Source: an uncultured Anaeroplasmataceae bacterium
GTDB lineage: Bacteria > Bacillota_I > Bacilli_A > Acholeplasmatales > Anaeroplasmataceae
NCBI GenBank assembly: GCA_910579215.1
Contig: CAJTTN010000007.1
Location: 35,817-99,816, forward strand
DNA: 64,000 nucleotides
Direction of reading: 5' to 3'
The translations under genes and the position numbers were made by a program. The notes under the pieces are model-generated. The model searched no databases. It was not told where the DNA came from and saw nothing but the letters and a program-made list of their open reading frames with translations. This document shows, piece after piece, positions 7,275 to 15,803 of the stretch. The first letter of the stretch is position 1. Every line of letters starts with the position of its first letter.

Positions 7275-9845
7275 TTATTCCTTTTTAAATAGCTCAGAAT
7301 AAACTACAATTAATAAAGATAATCCTAGACAAATCACAAGATTCGTAAAGCTTAATGGTGTAAACTTAAAAAGTGTGTACACACCAGGACAATACACGAC
7401 AACAAACTGTAATACAAAGCCAATAAGTATTGCAAAATTTAGAAAATGATTTTTATAGCTTTTTATAGAAAAAATGGAATATTTAGATTTCACATTATAT
7501 GCATGTAAAAGCTGAGCGGTTGACAACGTAAAGAATGCCATTGTTTGCCCTAAAATATGAGAGTGTTCTAGGAAATGACCAATAGAATAAGCAATTAAAG
7601 CACATACTCCAATAATTACCCCTTCTATAATAATTTTAAAAGTCATATGATTGGCAAAAAAGCCTTCCTTTTTACTTCTTGGTGGTTCCTGCATTATAGA
7701 ATCCTCTACCTCTTCCATACCTATACCAAAGGCAGGTAAGGAATCTGTTATCAAATTTATCCATAAAAGATGGATTGGCAATAGTGGAACTCCCATAGAA
7801 ATATTTGTCAGTGCCGAGATAAGGGATGCCAAAAATATCGTAATTACTTCTCCTATATTAGAGGAAAGCAAATATTTTACACATTTTTTAATATTATCAT
7901 AAATACCTCTACCCTGCTGAACAGCAGAAACAATGGTATTAAAATTATCATCTACTAATATCATATCAGCGGCTTCCTTAGATACATCTGTCCCTGTAAT
8001 TCCCATAGCACAGCCTATGTCAGCCTTTTTTAGCGCTGGTGCATCATTTACACCATCTCCTGTCATAGCAACAATTGCATCTCTTTTTTGCCATGCCTCT
8101 ACAATTCGAACCTTATCCTTGGGAGCCACTCTCGCAAATACTCTATAATTCTCAATGCTATTTTGTAGTTCAGAGTCACTCATTTTATCTAATTCCTGTG
8201 CTGTTAAAGCTTGTTTATCATACTCTAAAATCCCTAACTCCTTAGCAATTGCTTTAGCCGTAAGTAAATGATCTCCCGTAACCATAACGGTTGTTATTCC
8301 AGCTTTTTTTGCAGTGGCAATAGCTTCCTTAACATCTGGTCTTGCAGGATCGATCATACCGACTAAACCAACAAAGCTTAAATTTTTTTCTAGTTCAGAA
8401 ATCACAGGCTTTCTTTGATATCGCTGAATGCCTAAAGCTAGCACACGCAGGGCCTGATTTGCCAGGAAATCATTTGCCTCTATGATTTTCTTTCTTTCTA
8501 GTTCAGTAACATTTGATCTTTCAATAATCTTATCTATAGCACCCTTTGTGATGGCTAAATAAGAATCGTTTTGTTTAATTACAACCGTCATCATTTTTCT
8601 TGAGCTATCAAATGGTATCTCTAAAACTCTTGGCGTATCTATTAAAGGAATCCCATAAGAGGCATTCGCCTCTACTAAAGCTAATTCCGTAGGGTCACCA
8701 ATGGCTTGCCCCTTCAAAGAGGCATCAGAGCAAATTGCAAAATAAGATAAAAGCTTTTGTTCCTCTTCTCTACTTTGGGAAAGAGATTTTATATCTTTTA
8801 CAAATATCTTTTGTACACTCATCTTGTTTTGTGTTAGAGTTCCTGTTTTATCGGAGCATATTACATTACATGAGCCTAAGGTTTCTACAGCAGGCAATCG
8901 TTTAACAATAGCGTTCCTTTTACTCATCTTTCCAACCCCTATGGCTAGAACAATCGTTACTACTGTTGCTAGACCCTCTGGAATTGCTGCCACAGCTAAA
9001 GCAATTGCCGTTTTAAAGCAATCTACCCAAGCCTTAGAAAGATCAGCACCCAACTTGATTTGCTCTATCATTTCTAAAATAAAAACGATAGCACAAATGA
9101 CTAAGGCCATAAGTCCAATAACCTTACCAACGGCAGAGAGCTTATGCTGTAAAGGAGTTGTCGCATCCTCCTGAGCATTAAGTAGACCTGCAATATGACC
9201 CATTTCGGTATGCATACCTACCTCAGTAACAATAGCCTTACCTTTTCCATAAGTAACATAGGTTGAAGAAAAGATTTTATTTTTTTGATCTCCTAAAGCC
9301 AAATTATCAGCAGATACATATTTTGTATCCTTATGCACAGGAATAGACTCTCCTGTTAAAGAGGCCTCATCTACTGCAAGATTGTTGCATTCTATTAACC
9401 TTGCATCAGCGGATATGTGATCTCCAGCCTCTACCACTAAAATATCCCCTACAACTATGTCTTTAGATGGTATAATTTGCAAATTACCACCACGAATAAC
9501 CTTACTTGTTGGAGACGACATTTTTTTTAAGGCCTCTAGGCTTTTTTCTGCTTTTGTTTCTTGAATCACTCCTAATATTGAGTTAAAGAAAACAACAACC
9601 AAAATAATAATACTATCTACATATGCATTAGGATCCAATATGACAGATATAATAGCTGCAAGCATTAAAATTAGAATCAAGCTATCCTTAAAGCTTTTTA
9701 AAAATTTTACAAAAAAATTAGTCTTCTTTTTTTCACGTATTACATTTTCTCCATATTGTTTACGGTTCTTTTCAATATCCAAAGGCTGTAATCCGTTTAA
9801 ATTAGAGTGAAATTCATCAAATAGTTCTTCTGTACGCTTTTGCAT
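7275..9845 (-). CDS. P2A-type Ca2+-transporting ATPase (SERCA/PMR1-like)
   Basis: A plasma-membrane ATPase that probably exports Ca2+. In order it shows a cation-ATPase N-terminal domain, TGES in the actuator domain (about 164-167), the transport-site PEGL (about 289-292), the phosphorylation motif SDKTGTLT (Asp332), the hinge MTGDGVNDAP and six C-terminal helices; total 856 aa. PEGL plus the long C-terminal membrane part fit type P2A Ca2+ pumps such as Listeria LMCA1 and streptococcal CaxP. I placed the start at the internal ATG 9843-9845, which has AAGGAGG four nt upstream. The longer frame to 9878 would begin inside the upstream terminator. Expression may be tied to read-through from glmS. 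Confidence 0.9.
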   Translation of the reverse strand: MQKRTEELFDEFHSNLNGLQPLDIEKNRKQYGENVIREKKKTNFFVKFLKSFKDSLILILMLAAIISVILDPNAYVDSIIILVVVFFNSILGVIQETKAEKSLEALKKMSSPTSKVIRGGNLQIIPSKDIVVGDILVVEAGDHISADARLIECNNLAVDEASLTGESIPVHKDTKYVSADNLALGDQKNKIFSSTYVTYGKGKAIVTEVGMHTEMGHIAGLLNAQEDATTPLQHKLSAVGKVIGLMALVICAIVFILEMIEQIKLGADLSKAWVDCFKTAIALAVAAIPEGLATVVTIVLAIGVGKMSKRNAIVKRLPAVETLGSCNVICSDKTGTLTQNKMSVQKIFVKDIKSLSQSREEEQKLLSYFAICSDASLKGQAIGDPTELALVEANASYGIPLIDTPRVLEIPFDSSRKMMTVVIKQNDSYLAITKGAIDKIIERSNVTELERKKIIEANDFLANQALRVLALGIQRYQRKPVISELEKNLSFVGLVGMIDPARPDVKEAIATAKKAGITTVMVTGDHLLTAKAIAKELGILEYDKQALTAQELDKMSDSELQNSIENYRVFARVAPKDKVRIVEAWQKRDAIVAMTGDGVNDAPALKKADIGCAMGITGTDVSKEAADMILVDDNFNTIVSAVQQGRGIYDNIKKCVKYLLSSNIGEVITIFLASLISALTNISMGVPLLPIHLLWINLITDSLPAFGIGMEEVEDSIMQEPPRSKKEGFFANHMTFKIIIEGVIIGVCALIAYSIGHFLEHSHILGQTMAFFTLSTAQLLHAYNVKSKYSIFSIKSYKNHFLNFAILIGFVLQFVVVYCPGVYTLFKFTPLSFTNLVICLGLSLLIVVYSELFKKE

Positions 9846-9861
9846 AATGCCTCCTTGAATG

Positions 9862-9893
9862 AAAAAAGCCCTATTCACTACACGTAAATAGGG
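9862..9893 (-). terminator. Terminator/attenuator between glmS and the Ca2+-ATPase gene
   Basis: On the minus strand CCCTATT and AATAGGG pair around an 11-nt loop and are followed by CTTTTTT. The U-tract ends only about 17 nt before the ATPase start codon, so any transcript from glmS must read through it. Confidence 0.8.
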
Positions 9894-9948
9894 TTATCCT
9901 ATTTCTAATATATATTATCCTTTGTCCTTTAATTTTAGAACCATAGAA

Positions 9949-11724
9949 TTATTCTACTGTCACACTCTTAGCCAAATTCTTCGGCTTATCAACATCATTC
10001 CCACGATATACTGCTGCATAATAGGCAATGAGCTGACATACCATAGCACTAATGATACCAGATAAATAGTGAGCAACATTCGGAATGATAACATCATCCT
10101 CAGGAATTGCTAAGCTTTTAGAAGCTATAACGTAGGTTCTTGCCCCTCTAGAAGCTGTCTCTGTCAAATTACTTCTTGTAACTCGATTGGTTCCCTCCTG
10201 TGTGATGATTGCTATTACAGGAGTTCCTTTAGTTATTAAAGCAATAGGACCATGCTTTAGCTCACCTGAAGAATAGGCCTCTGTATGAATATAGGCTATT
10301 TCTTTTAGCTTTAAGGAAGCCTCTAAGGCGGTCCAATAATCGATACCTCTACCAATAAAGAACGCATCCCTATCTAGGACTAGCTCTTTAGCTATGCGCA
10401 TACATACCTCTTTATTTTCTAATACACGTTCCATAGCTAAGCTTACTGCCTTTAAATTGTTTTTTAAATTTGTTTTTGCATGATGAACTGCCCTTGCTAA
10501 AATAGCAGAAACAACAATCATCGCTGTATATGCCTTTGTAGAAGCCACTGCAATTTCCTTACCTGCACAAAGCTCTAAAGCGTAATCAGACAAACGAACC
10601 ATAGAAGATTCAATCGTATTCGTAATCGTTAAAATTGGATATCCTTGCTTCTTAAATTTTTTCATAACAGCTATACAATCTGCTGTTTCTCCACTTTGAG
10701 AAAAAAAGATAAAAAAGGGGCGCTTTGTTATAAACGGTGTAGAGTAAACTAGCTCAGAGGCACAAAATACTTCACTTGGAATACTACATAGCTTTTCAAA
10801 AAAATATTTTGCAAAGTAGGATGCATACATAGAAGATCCACATGCAACAAAATTAATTTTATCACTTTGTCTAATCGTATGAAGTAGCCTTTCAGGAATC
10901 CTTACTTCTTCCTTAGTAAAATAATGATCTATGATTTTACGTATCATCATAGGCTGTTCATGAATTTCTTTCAGCATGAAATGATCATAAGCCCTTTTAT
11001 CAATATCCTCCATTTTAACTGATATCTTTTTAAATTTTGTCTCCTTTTTTAAGCCTATAATATCATATATTTCAAGAGAATCAGTAGTTGCAATACCAAA
11101 CGTTTTATCCTCTAAAGGCATAAATTCCTCTGCAAAACCGATGAGTCCCGTAATATCAGAAGCAAAAGAAACGCCTAAGGAGGATATTCCTAAAAGCAAT
11201 GGACTCTTATCCTTAATAAAAAATATTTTATCAGCTTGCTGAGTATCTAAAATAAGACAAGCATAGGATCCCTCTAAGAGGCTCATCGTTTTTCGGATTG
11301 CCTCTTCCACTGATAAATCTTGTGAAAAAAAGGCAATCAAATTTACAATTACCTCTGTATCCGTTTGACTTTTAAAAATATAATTCTCTAAGTAAATTTG
11401 TTTCAATCTTTGATAATTCTCAATAATACCATTGTGGACTAAAACAAATCTCTCACATTGAGAGCTATGAGGATGCGCATTAACTCGATTCACCTCACCA
11501 TGCGTAGCCCATCTTGTATGACCTATAGCTAGTGTAGAGCTACTAGCCTTTATTATTTTTTTTAATTCGGAGACTCTACCTTTTTCTTTACTTATAAAAA
11601 TTTGATTTTCAACTGCATATGCAATACCTGCAGAATCATAGCCTCGATATTCTAAATGCTCTAAACCATTTAAAACCGCATCTAATGCATTAAACTTTCC
11701 TAAATGTCCAACAATACCACACAT
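9949..11724 (-). CDS. glmS: Glucosamine-fructose-6-phosphate aminotransferase (isomerising)
   Basis: GlmS makes glucosamine-6-phosphate from fructose-6-phosphate and glutamine, the entry to UDP-GlcNAc and cell wall. The 591-residue protein starts MCGIVG, with Cys2 as the N-terminal glutaminase nucleophile, and has LEYRGYDSAGIA, the HTRWATHG motif, then two SIS domains (SGETADT-like FFSQSGETADC; ASTKAYTA; LKHGPIALI) and the C-terminal KNLAKSVTVE. It opposes NagB, which runs the reverse direction during amino-sugar use. No glmS-ribozyme core is recognisable in the roughly 150-nt leader, unlike many Bacillota. Confidence 0.97.
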   Translation of the reverse strand: MCGIVGHLGKFNALDAVLNGLEHLEYRGYDSAGIAYAVENQIFISKEKGRVSELKKIIKASSSTLAIGHTRWATHGEVNRVNAHPHSSQCERFVLVHNGIIENYQRLKQIYLENYIFKSQTDTEVIVNLIAFFSQDLSVEEAIRKTMSLLEGSYACLILDTQQADKIFFIKDKSPLLLGISSLGVSFASDITGLIGFAEEFMPLEDKTFGIATTDSLEIYDIIGLKKETKFKKISVKMEDIDKRAYDHFMLKEIHEQPMMIRKIIDHYFTKEEVRIPERLLHTIRQSDKINFVACGSSMYASYFAKYFFEKLCSIPSEVFCASELVYSTPFITKRPFFIFFSQSGETADCIAVMKKFKKQGYPILTITNTIESSMVRLSDYALELCAGKEIAVASTKAYTAMIVVSAILARAVHHAKTNLKNNLKAVSLAMERVLENKEVCMRIAKELVLDRDAFFIGRGIDYWTALEASLKLKEIAYIHTEAYSSGELKHGPIALITKGTPVIAIITQEGTNRVTRSNLTETASRGARTYVIASKSLAIPEDDVIIPNVAHYLSGIISAMVCQLIAYYAAVYRGNDVDKPKNLAKSVTVE

Positions 11725-11828
11725 ATATATTTTCTCCTCACTTTTAAATATGATATTATATTTTAAATCACATCATATTATACCTACTATACTATATGTG
11801 TAGTTTTTATTGCTAAATGACATTCTCC

Positions 11829-11845
11829 CCTAAAATTATTTTAGG
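11829..11845. repeat. Short perfect palindrome upstream of glmS
   Basis: CCTAAAA-TTA-TTTTAGG, 7-bp arms with a 3-nt loop and no T-tract. It lies about 100 bp upstream of the glmS start and just after the AlkC-like gene. It could be an operator or a weak hairpin terminator. The rest of 11725-11880 is AT-rich leader with several TATAAT-like boxes. Confidence 0.4.
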
Positions 11846-11880
11846 CATAGTAGTTAAACACCGAATTACTCCTTCTTACT

Positions 11881-12609
11881 TCATTTTTGATTTCTTCTAC
11901 CATGCTTTATAATCCAATTTTGTGCCTTGCTTTGGCCTGATTTTACCCACTCATTTATAATAAAATCTGCTTTTTGGGGATTATATTTATATAAATCGTT
12001 TAAATTGTTTCCTACACTTTTTTGAACAAATTTTTCTGGATCATCCTTTAAATTGGTTAAAATACAATAATATCGTTCAAATTCATCTAGTGCTACGAAT
12101 AAATTTTGTGACCAAGGCAGTCTAATTCTAACTCCCTCACTCGCAAGCCGTCTAACATGAACATTTTCCTCTTTTGTCCAGTTTATCAACTCGTCCATTA
12201 CCTCCTTAGGATGCTCACGAAGTAACGAACGAATTGCATATTCACCAGTAAATCTTTTTGTTAATTCTTTTAAAAAGGCTAGGGATAACATCCAATCTTC
12301 ATTACCGTACCGTTCAACATATCTGCCAATAGGCCATAACCACCATCCAATATTAAACATTCCTTGGGATTGCTCTAGCTTGGGTCCTAAAATTTTAAAA
12401 AATGCTTTAATGTTCTCTGTATAGCTTCTAGGTAATGACTTATTTAGAGCATCTACTATACAATCAAGTCTTTCAAATAATTCTTTATCTTCTAAATTAC
12501 CAGTTAGGGTCTGACAAAAATTTTCCGAATCAAAAGCCTCTATTACTGTACCTATCTTTTTAGAAAGATAATGTATGTATTCCTCATTATAATAGTCTTT
12601 ATGCTTCAA
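11881..12609 (-). CDS. AlkC/AlkD-like HEAT-repeat DNA alkylation-repair family protein
   Basis: A 242-residue helical protein. The block HVRRLASEGVRIRLPW, followed by LKDDPEKFVQKSVGNNLNDLYK, matches the HEAT-like core of AlkC/AlkD DNA glycosylases, which excise 3-methyladenine or related bulky alkyl bases without base flipping. NIGWWLWPIGRYVERYG resembles the AlkC N-terminal region. The gene has its own SD (AAAAGGAGGCG) and follows a terminator. Catalytic residues cannot be assigned with confidence, so glycosylase activity is inferred from the family only. Confidence 0.75.
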   Translation of the reverse strand: MKHKDYYNEEYIHYLSKKIGTVIEAFDSENFCQTLTGNLEDKELFERLDCIVDALNKSLPRSYTENIKAFFKILGPKLEQSQGMFNIGWWLWPIGRYVERYGNEDWMLSLAFLKELTKRFTGEYAIRSLLREHPKEVMDELINWTKEENVHVRRLASEGVRIRLPWSQNLFVALDEFERYYCILTNLKDDPEKFVQKSVGNNLNDLYKYNPQKADFIINEWVKSGQSKAQNWIIKHGRRNQK

Positions 12610-12651
12610 ATTTAACGCCTCCTTTTAATAGACAAAAAATTATTTATAAAA

Positions 12652-12678
12652 TTAAAAAACAGGATGAAATTCACCTGT
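12652..12678 (-). terminator. Terminator after the 12687-13352 gene
   Basis: On the minus strand ACAGG...CCTGT closes a short hairpin with an inner GAA/TTC, followed by TTTTTTAATTTT. It separates the unknown membrane gene from the AlkC-like gene. Confidence 0.65.
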
Positions 12679-12686
12679 CTTCTATT

Positions 12687-13352
12687 TTATATGCTATTAG
12701 AAATGTCCTCTTGGCTTTCTAAAATCTCCAAGCCTAAATCTGATTTAATCTTTGTATAAAGCTCTATAAAAGTATTAGAGGGCTCTATGTAATTAGGACA
12801 AATCACTTGTTCATTTTCAATATATAAGCCACTGTAATAAATTTTTTCACCTTGAAGATTAAAATCAGGAAGCTTTCTTAATGCCTCTTCATTATAATCG
12901 TAAAATATTTCAAACCCTATAAATTTCTGACATTTCTCTAACGATTTATTCGCTGATGTGCCAGATTGTTCTTCAATGGGATGAAAGTATTTTTCACAAT
13001 TTCTAACAAGAACTATTTTATATGCATTTGGCTGTTGAACCTTCAAATAGCTACATCCGTAAGCCTCTACTCTCTGCTTATATCCTTTTTTCTTTAATAT
13101 TTCATCAATATCCTCCTGAAGCATTGTATATCTCATTTGAGGATATTTTTTTGCCTTTGGTCTATAACGAAAGGTTTTAACAGAGGCCATTTGTATGGCA
13201 AGTGTCATATAGATAAATACGATTGCTATTAAAACGATACAAACGTTTGTCCAAGCTCCTTGCGTAAATGTTACCCCTACTAGCAATCCAACGCCTAATA
13301 GAAAGCTTATTGCCACACTTATCCAAATATATTTTGCTTTAATATTTCTCAT
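12687..13352 (-). CDS. Unknown membrane-anchored protein, 221 aa
   Basis: Two hydrophobic helices at about residues 10-30 and 34-54 form a hairpin anchor, followed by a soluble alpha/beta-looking domain that is probably cytoplasmic. No motif I recognise. It follows the 166-aa gene by only 3 nt, so the two are co-transcribed from the strong promoter at 13881-13909. They probably act together. No function can be assigned. Confidence 0.75.
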   Translation of the reverse strand: MRNIKAKYIWISVAISFLLGVGLLVGVTFTQGAWTNVCIVLIAIVFIYMTLAIQMASVKTFRYRPKAKKYPQMRYTMLQEDIDEILKKKGYKQRVEAYGCSYLKVQQPNAYKIVLVRNCEKYFHPIEEQSGTSANKSLEKCQKFIGFEIFYDYNEEALRKLPDFNLQGEKIYYSGLYIENEQVICPNYIEPSNTFIELYTKIKSDLGLEILESQEDISNSI

Positions 13353-13355
13353 AAG

Positions 13356-13856
13356 CTACCTCATTTCTAAATTGATTATGCATAAATCAAAAACTAAGGC
13401 CTCTACATAATTTCTATACAATTTATAAAAATCTGGTACAGGACGGTAATATTTTAATCGTACCCTTTTACTGTCATAGATAAAGGTTTGATTAAATTCT
13501 GTTTTGGAATTAAAGGTTTTTTCCTTTGCTATCCTGACAGTTTCCTCATTATTGTTTTTAAAAACAGTAAGCTGTATTAAAGACGTATGCTCTGTTTGAA
13601 GTGCTGCATCTATTTTTTCCTTCAATGCTTCATAGGTATACCTTGATTTATCAAAATCCTTTTCATCCTCTACAAATGTAAAGACAAAGATTGTTCCCTT
13701 ATAAAATCTTGAAAAAACTTTGACCTTAGAATCCTCATACACCTTTACATCTCCAGCGTAAGCCATATTAGAAACAAAATAGTGATATGGCTTCGTTTCA
13801 TAAATTCCTAAGCAATCTAATTTCTCCTTTGGTTCTCTTTTAAAGATTTTCCACAT
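13356..13856 (-). CDS. Unknown soluble protein, 166 aa
   Basis: No signal peptide or membrane segment. Basic start (MWKIFKREPKEK), then a mixed beta-rich sequence with many aromatic residues (YETKPYHYFVSN; FSRFYKGTIFVFTF). No family recognised. It is the first gene behind a near-consensus promoter whose spacer contains a palindrome, and is paired with the downstream membrane protein with a 3-nt gap. Confidence 0.7.
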   Translation of the reverse strand: MWKIFKREPKEKLDCLGIYETKPYHYFVSNMAYAGDVKVYEDSKVKVFSRFYKGTIFVFTFVEDEKDFDKSRYTYEALKEKIDAALQTEHTSLIQLTVFKNNNEETVRIAKEKTFNSKTEFNQTFIYDSKRVRLKYYRPVPDFYKLYRNYVEALVFDLCIINLEMR

Positions 13857-13880
13857 GCTTAATCCTCTCTTTTCCTATTC

Positions 13881-13909
13881 ATTATACTTTCTTTCCTTAG
13901 GAAAGTCAA
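13881..13909 (-). promoter_or_regulatory. Near-consensus sigma-A promoter with a palindromic spacer (putative operator)
   Basis: On the minus strand TTGACT (13904-13909), a 17-nt spacer and TATAAT (13881-13886). The spacer contains the perfect palindrome CTTTCCTAAGGAAAG (13891-13905; 6-bp arms, 3-nt centre), so a dimeric regulator bound there would block RNA polymerase. It drives the 166-aa and 221-aa unknown genes. Confidence 0.75.
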
Positions 13910-13939
13910 AAGTAAGTATAACGAATTATTCTCTTATAC

Positions 13940-14239
13940 TTAATATAAGTAATTATTTTCTTTATTTGCAAGCTGTAGCTCTGCAAGTATATAAGTTGCA
14001 TATCCTAAAGCCACCAAAGGCTCCTGCCTACATAAATCTTGGGCTTCCTCATAGCTATCAGTTTGAAATATTACTAATCCAGCCATGCCAGGATAGCATG
14101 ACAGTGGACCACATAGCTTTATTTTACCTTCATTATCTAAAATTCTAAGATTTTCCACATGCTTTTTTATAACCTCTTTTGTTACCTTATTGAAATTCTT
14201 TTCTCTTTTAATCATCATTAAGAATACTTTCTTTTCCAT
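13940..14239 (-). CDS. YciI-like (YCII family) protein
   Basis: A 99-residue protein with the dimeric ferredoxin-like YCII pattern: KHVENLRILDNEGKIKLCGPL, a hydrophobic GLVIF strand, DSYEEAQDLCRQEPLVALGYATY. YCII proteins have a conserved His-Asp pair of unknown catalytic role. Here the His of KKHV and the acidic/Pro region are visible, but the classical DP motif is EP. It follows the DUF2357 gene by 23 nt on the same strand and may ride on that transcript. Confidence 0.7.
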   Translation of the reverse strand: MEKKVFLMMIKREKNFNKVTKEVIKKHVENLRILDNEGKIKLCGPLSCYPGMAGLVIFQTDSYEEAQDLCRQEPLVALGYATYILAELQLANKENNYLY

Positions 14240-14262
14240 ATTTCCTCCAAAATTTTATCTAC

Positions 14263-15801
14263 TTAAGCATGTATCTTATTACAATAAGGACAAACGATTT
14301 CTAAGTCTTCTGTAATTTCAGTAATGTTTCTAAAAAACATTTGTGCCTCTCTTTTACGCCGAATTAACCATTCCTCGCCAGAAATTCTTGTTCTTGCTAA
14401 TCCTGCAATTTTAATATAAGGGTACGTTTTTTTATTCGTAGGACAAAAGCCGTTACTTAGGATTGTTCTACAAGACATACATTCATAAATAGGTTTACCA
14501 TTTAAAGATTTTTCCTCAATAAGATGAAGCCTATGATTACAAAATGGACAATCCTCTCTTTTTTGATCGGTTAGAACCATTGCCTTTAATATAAGCTGTT
14601 GTATTCTTCTAAAAGATTCAATACTTGTCATACTTATTTCCAAACCAAAATCCTCAAAAGGGGTACAAAGTATATATTCATCTGCTAAAACTTGTTCCTT
14701 TATCTGTGTTAAATCTTCGTTTCTTTCTATACTAGGAATACATATCATATGATAATTTGTTTCTTTTTCAACTAAAATAGATAGAACATATCGGTTCATA
14801 GCCTTTACACTCTTGATTTTAAGCTTCCAGTCCTTAAACATAAAGTTCATCGTAAATCTTGAAAAATTGTTAACTTTATTTTCATCACAGGTGAAATTAA
14901 AATGACCAATAGAAAAAATAAAAATACTTAAACAAAAATAATAATAGTTCTGTAGCAAGGCTTTTAAATCCACCATCTGTAATGATTTTTTAATTTCAAT
15001 ATTTTCTTTTGCAAAATATTTGGATAGCTTATAAACCTGATGATAATCCTTATGCATAGCTAAAATATTTGTTTTATGTAGCTTAGTCAATTTGGATCTT
15101 TTGATATTTTTCTTATAAACTGGTTGTTTTAATCTAGGTAAAATCGTATTTAAAATAAATTGCAATTTATTTAAGCACCTAGAAGCAACTCCATAGTAAG
15201 AATCAAAGCTTCGGCTATATCCTGTATGAAGCTTTCCTAGAGCTAAAAAATAATTTAAATGATTTACTCTCTGTAAAATATTGATTTCTATGGTTTGGTT
15301 TGTATAAATTAATTCCTTTAATATTCTAAGATTATTTCTTGTAAAGGTTAAAATAGTATCCACCACATTACAAAATACAATGTTCTCATAGATTCCATAA
15401 TTATCTTCATAGGTTCTTGTCAATAGCTTTGCAGGCTGTATCTCATTATCCTTTATATCTGTCCATAATTCGCTATGGGAGGAGATATGCTGTATCGTAC
15501 TATTATTAATTATGCGAACAGATTCAACAGGTAAAATAATATTTTGCTCCTTTAAATGAATAAACGGCTTAGCAAAGATTTGCTTAATTGCCGGTAAAGC
15601 CTTTACTATAGTTTCAATCTGCTCCTCTAAGATTTCAAAATTTAAATCTGGTTCTATTGTAAATAAAGTTAAATCATGTACAATAGAATAATCAAATTCA
15701 ATATAGGAAAGTTTTTTATACTTTTTCATAAAAGGCTCTAAAACTTGATATTGTTCTGAAAGCTTAGTTAGCTCTGCTAAATCATGATAGGTTAAATCCA
15801 T
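14263..15801 (-). CDS. DUF2357 (McrC-like N-terminal) protein with C-terminal zinc ribbon
   Basis: A 512-residue soluble protein. The middle region (LTRTYEDNYGIYENIVFCNVVDTIL, given here in part only as YEDNYGIYENIVF) matches the DUF2357 domain found in McrC-like partners of McrB-type AAA+ ATPases. Instead of a visible PD-(D/E)XK nuclease signature, the C-terminus carries paired cysteines, CPFC...CMSC, and a final CPYC, which predict zinc ribbons. The start lies 2 nt after the stop of the membrane AAA+ ATPase, so the two are certainly an operon and probably a complex. Role unknown: it may be a regulator or adaptor of the ATPase rather than a nuclease. Confidence 0.75.
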   Translation of the reverse strand: MDLTYHDLAELTKLSEQYQVLEPFMKKYKKLSYIEFDYSIVHDLTLFTIEPDLNFEILEEQIETIVKALPAIKQIFAKPFIHLKEQNIILPVESVRIINNSTIQHISSHSELWTDIKDNEIQPAKLLTRTYEDNYGIYENIVFCNVVDTILTFTRNNLRILKELIYTNQTIEINILQRVNHLNYFLALGKLHTGYSRSFDSYYGVASRCLNKLQFILNTILPRLKQPVYKKNIKRSKLTKLHKTNILAMHKDYHQVYKLSKYFAKENIEIKKSLQMVDLKALLQNYYYFCLSIFIFSIGHFNFTCDENKVNNFSRFTMNFMFKDWKLKIKSVKAMNRYVLSILVEKETNYHMICIPSIERNEDLTQIKEQVLADEYILCTPFEDFGLEISMTSIESFRRIQQLILKAMVLTDQKREDCPFCNHRLHLIEEKSLNGKPIYECMSCRTILSNGFCPTNKKTYPYIKIAGLARTRISGEEWLIRRKREAQMFFRNITEITEDLEIVCPYCNKIHA

Positions 15802-15803
15802 GA

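Noticed and set aside
8824..9174. Plus-strand frame of 116 codons inside the Ca2+-ATPase gene
   Set aside because: Antisense shadow of conserved ATPase codons; no SD and no family resemblance.
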